From assembly GCA_016210395.1 (NCBI GenBank), contig JACQUI010000341.1, positions 1-6,333 on the forward strand: a DNA stretch of 6,333 bases, written 5' to 3'. Made by a program: the position numbers and the translations under genes. Source of the stretch: Chloroflexota bacterium (GTDB taxonomy: Bacteria > Chloroflexota > Dehalococcoidia > Lucifugimonadales > JACPCL1). The notes under the pieces are model-generated. The model searched no databases, was not told the origin of the DNA, and was given only the letters and a program-made list of their open reading frames with translations. Shown here piece by piece: positions 6,007-6,333 of the stretch (position 1 is its first letter; the number at the start of each line of letters is the position of its first letter).

Positions 6007-6333
6007 CTAGTACGCACCTGTGAAGACGGCTTCACCAGCAAAAGTTGTTCTGCCGTCAATGACCACTGGGACCATACAAGCAGTCCAGGCGCCGCTGGCA
6101 TCTTCCATCTTTTCAAGCTTATTGGTGGCGCTGGTGACCTGCCAGGTGCCAATGTCGCACGCAGGGCCGGTGTAAATGTTGCCGGTCACTTCAGCCTCGA
6201 AGGCGACAGTGGCGGTTGATTTCTTGCCGCCGTCCAACGTCAGGACACCGGTTACATGACCATAGACGATGTTGGCGCTAGCGTCCACCCAGTACGTGAA
6301 ACTCTCCTGGGCCACAATAGGACGGCCTATGAG
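6007..6333 (-). CDS. Small beta-rich protein of unknown function, start beyond right edge
   Basis: The frame is open to the window edge (109 codons including the TAG stop at 6007-6009). A GTG at 6313-6315 could start a 102-residue protein, but I prefer a longer gene because the frame stays open upstream as LIGRPIVAQESF, which looks like the end of a signal peptide with a possible VA/QES cleavage site. The rest alternates polar and hydrophobic residues with many Thr, Val and Gly, as in beta-strand proteins. Two cysteines (in PACDIG and TACMV) could form a disulphide, which would fit an exported protein. No family is recognised. It lies 107 bp upstream of the GH3-like gene in the same direction. 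Confidence 0.6.
   Translation of the reverse strand, partial: LIGRPIVAQESFTYWVDASANIVYGHVTGVLTLDGGKKSTATVAFEAEVTGNIYTGPACDIGTWQVTSATNKLEKMEDASGAWTACMVPVVIDGRTTFAGEAVFTGAY

Noticed and set aside
1..6333. CRISPR array, tRNA, rRNA, insertion sequence or phage genes
   Set aside because: No regularly spaced repeats, no tRNA-like T-arm signature, no transposase or integrase motifs, and no phage structural proteins were seen on either strand.

Overview
The window is high in GC and looks bacterial. Every convincing gene lies on the minus strand. Read in the direction of transcription (right to left), the order is: a small beta-rich protein of unknown function that runs in from the right edge; a GH3-superfamily adenylate-forming enzyme homologue; a large multi-pass membrane sensor histidine kinase; and the first 170 codons of ilvD (dihydroxy-acid dehydratase), which runs off the left edge. 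The GH3-like protein and the 9-TM/GAF/GAF/PAS kinase resemble proteins I know from Chloroflexota (Dehalococcoidia/SAR202-like lineages). That assignment is a tentative inference from protein style, not something the sequence proves.

Layout. Positions 6007-6333 hold the small protein (3' part only). Positions 5900-6006 are a 107-bp gap with a stem-loop. Positions 4298-5899 hold the GH3-like gene. Positions 4127-4297 are a 171-bp gap with an inverted repeat upstream of the kinase. Positions 1112-4126 hold the kinase. Positions 512-1111 are a 600-bp noncoding stretch. Its kinase-proximal end is a C-rich, G-poor transcript region that looks like a Rho-utilisation site and is a G-quadruplex motif on the other strand. 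Its middle carries two diverged copies of a hairpin-forming element, one next to a 17-codon Trp-rich plus-strand mini-ORF with a perfect Shine-Dalgarno sequence. Its ilvD-proximal end has a clear sigma-70-type promoter (TTGAGT, 17 bp, TATAAT) with two inverted repeats overlapping the -35 and the start-point region.

How the genes relate. I see no evidence that they form one pathway. ilvD has its own promoter and makes branched-chain amino-acid precursors. The kinase has no response regulator within the window, so its output is unknown. The GH3-like protein keeps the family fold landmarks but has unusual residues at two nucleotide-binding motifs, which is the main protein-level oddity. No CRISPR array, tRNA, rRNA, insertion sequence or recognisable defence or mobile system was seen. 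The most interesting unexplained DNA is the paired hairpin element in the ilvD-kinase gap.
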